From: Ruegeria aquimaris
GTDB taxonomy: Bacteria > Pseudomonadota > Alphaproteobacteria > Rhodobacterales > Rhodobacteraceae
NCBI RefSeq assembly: GCF_025751555.1
Contig: NZ_JAOWLB010000007.1
Coordinates: 1-64,000, forward strand
Length of the DNA stretch: 64,000 bases
Reading direction: 5' to 3'
The first letter of the stretch is position 1. Every line of letters starts with the position of its first letter. Below the pieces are notes generated by a model that was not told the DNA's origin, made no database searches, and saw only the letters and a list, made by a program, of their open reading frames with translations. Positions 62,397 through 64,000 of the stretch are shown in pieces. The position numbers and the translations under genes are program-made.

Positions 62397-63875
62397 TTGG
62401 ATCAATCAAGTATCGATATGTTGCGGAACCGGGTCATTCCTCCACGTGGTCATGTGATTGACGGCCGGGTTGTTGCCGGGGGTGATACGCTTGACGTCAT
62501 CTCACCTATCGACGGTTCCGTGCTGACCCAGATCGCCCGGGGCGGCGCGCGAGAGGTCGCGCAGGCGACCGCCGCCGCCCGCCGTGCGTTCAACTCCTGC
62601 GTCTGGGCCGGGCAAACGCCCGCCGCCCGCAAGAAGGTGCTGACCCGTCTGGCTGAGCTGATCGAGGGTGAGGCGCTGGACCTTGCCGTACAGGGGGTGC
62701 GCGACAACGGCACCGAGATTTCCATGGCCTTCAAGGCCGAAAGTGGCTCGGCCGCCGGGACCTTTCGTTACTACGCCGAGGCCCTGGACAAGGTCTATGG
62801 CGAGATTGCCCCCACAGGGGGCGATATCTTGGGGCTGGTCCACAAGGAACCGGTGGGCGTGGTGGGCGCTATCCTGCCCTGGAACTTCCCCCTGATGATC
62901 GGCGCGTGGAAGATCGCGCCAGCGCTGGCCATGGGCAATTCCATCGTGGTCAAACCGGCAGAGAGCGCCTCGCTCTCGATCCTGCGGCTGGCGGAACTGG
63001 CGCTGGAGGCGGGGTTGCCCGAGGGCGTGTTCAACGTGGTGACCGGCAAGGGATCCGAGGTGGGAGAGGCGATGGGCCTGTCGATGGAGATCGACATACT
63101 TGTCTTTACCGGTTCGGGTGCGGTCGGGCGGCGGCTGTTGGAGTATTCCGCTCGCTCGAACCTGAAACGCTGTTACCTTGAGCTGGGCGGCAAATCGCCC
63201 AATGTGGTCTTTGCGGATGTGGCCGATCTGGATCACGCGGCCAAGGTTTCGGCGGCGGGCATCTTTCGCAATTCGGGGCAGGTCTGTGTTGCGGGCTCGC
63301 GGCTGATCGTGGCACGGTCGATCCATGATGAATTCGTCGATGCGCTCTGCCGCCATGCCAGCGCGCTGAAGGTGGGCGATCCGCTCGATCTGGGCTCGAC
63401 CGTGGGGGCGGTGCATTCGGCGGCGCAGCTGGAGCAGAACCTGCGCTTTGTCGAGACCGCGCTGGCCGAAGGGGCCGATTGCGCGCTCGGCGGCAAGCGT
63501 ATTCTGGAGGAGACGGGCGGGTATTACATGCAGCCCACGGTGATGACCGGCGTGACGCGCGACGCGACGCTGAACCAGCACGAGGTGTTCGGCCCGGTGC
63601 TGGCGGTCAGCGCCTTTGACACCGAGGGTGAGGCGGTCGATCTGGCCAATTCCACCGTCTATGGCCTGGCTTCGGGCCTGTGGACCTCGGACCTTGTCCG
63701 GGCGCATCGGATGGTGCGCGCCATCCGCGCCGGTGTGGTGCATGTGAACACCTATGGCGGCGCCGATGGCACCGTGCCCTTGGGCGGGGTCGGCCAGTCG
63801 GGCAACGGCCATGACAAGAGCCTGCATGCGCTCGACAAATACGTGGATCTAAAAACCGCCTGGATGCAACTATGA
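62397..63875 (+). CDS. NAD(P)-dependent aldehyde dehydrogenase, TTG start
   Basis: Protein of 492 aa with start TTG at 62397, 7 bases after AGGAG; TTG 62391 is too near the ribosome site and ATG 62418 lacks one. Family motifs: VGAILPWNFPLMIGAWK, FTGSGAVGRRLL, the general-base Glu in LELGGKSPNVVF and the catalytic Cys in NSGQVCVAGSRL, then NQHEVFGPVLAV. Related to PuuC-type gamma-glutamyl-gamma-aminobutyraldehyde and betaine-aldehyde enzymes. It probably takes the aldehyde made by a neighbouring aminotransferase. Its stop overlaps the next ATG by four bases. Confidence 0.9.
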   Translation: MDQSSIDMLRNRVIPPRGHVIDGRVVAGGDTLDVISPIDGSVLTQIARGGAREVAQATAAARRAFNSCVWAGQTPAARKKVLTRLAELIEGEALDLAVQGVRDNGTEISMAFKAESGSAAGTFRYYAEALDKVYGEIAPTGGDILGLVHKEPVGVVGAILPWNFPLMIGAWKIAPALAMGNSIVVKPAESASLSILRLAELALEAGLPEGVFNVVTGKGSEVGEAMGLSMEIDILVFTGSGAVGRRLLEYSARSNLKRCYLELGGKSPNVVFADVADLDHAAKVSAAGIFRNSGQVCVAGSRLIVARSIHDEFVDALCRHASALKVGDPLDLGSTVGAVHSAAQLEQNLRFVETALAEGADCALGGKRILEETGGYYMQPTVMTGVTRDATLNQHEVFGPVLAVSAFDTEGEAVDLANSTVYGLASGLWTSDLVRAHRMVRAIRAGVVHVNTYGGADGTVPLGGVGQSGNGHDKSLHALDKYVDLKTAWMQL

Positions 63876-64000
63876 CACCGGACACACAGTCCTTGCTTGA
63901 TCGGCGCGCGCGCCTGTTGGGGCCGAATGTCAGCCTGTTCTATGACGAGCCGATACATGTGGTTCGGGGGCAGGGGGTCTGGCTGTGGGACAATGACGGC
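63872..64000 (+). CDS. Class III aminotransferase, N-terminal part (cut by window end)
   Basis: Starts in an ATGA overlap with the aldehyde dehydrogenase stop and runs open to the window end (43 codons). Residues LLDRRARLLGPNVSLFYDEP and VRGQGVWLWDNDG are typical of the start of class III aminotransferases of the phosphoethanolamine/4-aminobutyrate type. Coupled to the dehydrogenase, it forms a second amine-to-acid pair. Confidence 0.7.
   Translation, partial: MTPDTQSLLDRRARLLGPNVSLFYDEPIHVVRGQGVWLWDNDG

Overview
The window has the look of an alphaproteobacterium of the Rhodobacteraceae (marine Roseobacter/Ruegeria type). DNA is GC-rich with strong G/C at third codon positions. Gene content is typical of that group: a DnaA-like plasmid initiator with parAB, an ALAS-type hemA, monomeric isocitrate dehydrogenase, TAXI-type TRAP transport, a complete beta-hydroxyaspartate cycle operon and a methionine gamma-lyase cluster. 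The replication/partition module at 30.0-34.7 kb indicates that the window lies on a megaplasmid or chromid rather than the main chromosome. This is inference from gene content; no strain is claimed.

Layout. 0-3.8 kb: two tandem secreted serine beta-lactamase-fold hydrolases and an outer-membrane beta-barrel protein. 3.8-4.4 kb: a gene-free stretch with repeats. 4.4-10.1 kb: a CoA-thioester catabolic operon (CaiD-like hydratase, DJ-1/PfpI protein, NDP-forming acyl-CoA ligase, acyl-CoA dehydrogenase) divergent from a GlxA/AraC regulator. 10.1-14.4 kb: DUF1612 HTH protein, class IV aminotransferase, a Fic protein behind a perfect operator, and decaying gene remnants (MHYT, CoxG). 14.5-22.9 kb: a cyanophycin locus (class III aminotransferase, glutamine-synthetase-like ligase, cyanophycinase, cyanophycin synthetase and a CphA-type Mur ligase with no ATP-grasp domain). 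22.9-29.6 kb: a TAXI-TRAP transporter with DUF1850 protein and a DctB/DctD two-component pair. 30.0-34.7 kb: tyrosine recombinase, parB, parA, three parS-like palindromes, a GGGGACA repeat region and the DnaA-like initiator. 34.7-42.7 kb: Tex, a GNAT protein, icd and an amidohydrolase. 42.8-47.1 kb: mdeR-mdeA-mdeB methionine catabolism. 47.3-54.3 kb: small metabolic genes, an RNA methyltransferase, hemA, a Crp/Fnr regulator with DUF4202 partner, a caspase-like protein and a secreted orphan. 54.3-59.7 kb: bhcR and bhcABCD. 59.7-64.0 kb: EamA permease, class III aminotransferase, aldehyde dehydrogenase and the start of another class III aminotransferase.

Together the accessory content centres on nitrogenous carbon sources: methionine, glyoxylate/glycine, amines and probably betaine-like CoA thioesters, with cyanophycin as a possible nitrogen store. 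Several regulators sit beside palindromes that look like their operators (Fic, MdeR, BhcR, hemA/Crp-Fnr), so the region is rich in local control circuits.

The best candidates for something not yet described are the N+Mur-only CphA paralogue in the cyanophycin operon, the Fic gene whose ribosome-binding site sits in the loop of a 12-bp perfect inverted repeat, and the parS-like repeat set, one copy of which lies inside parA. No tRNA, rRNA or CRISPR array was found. Start codons were chosen by eye from Shine-Dalgarno spacing and family alignment; functions are by motif recognition without database searches.
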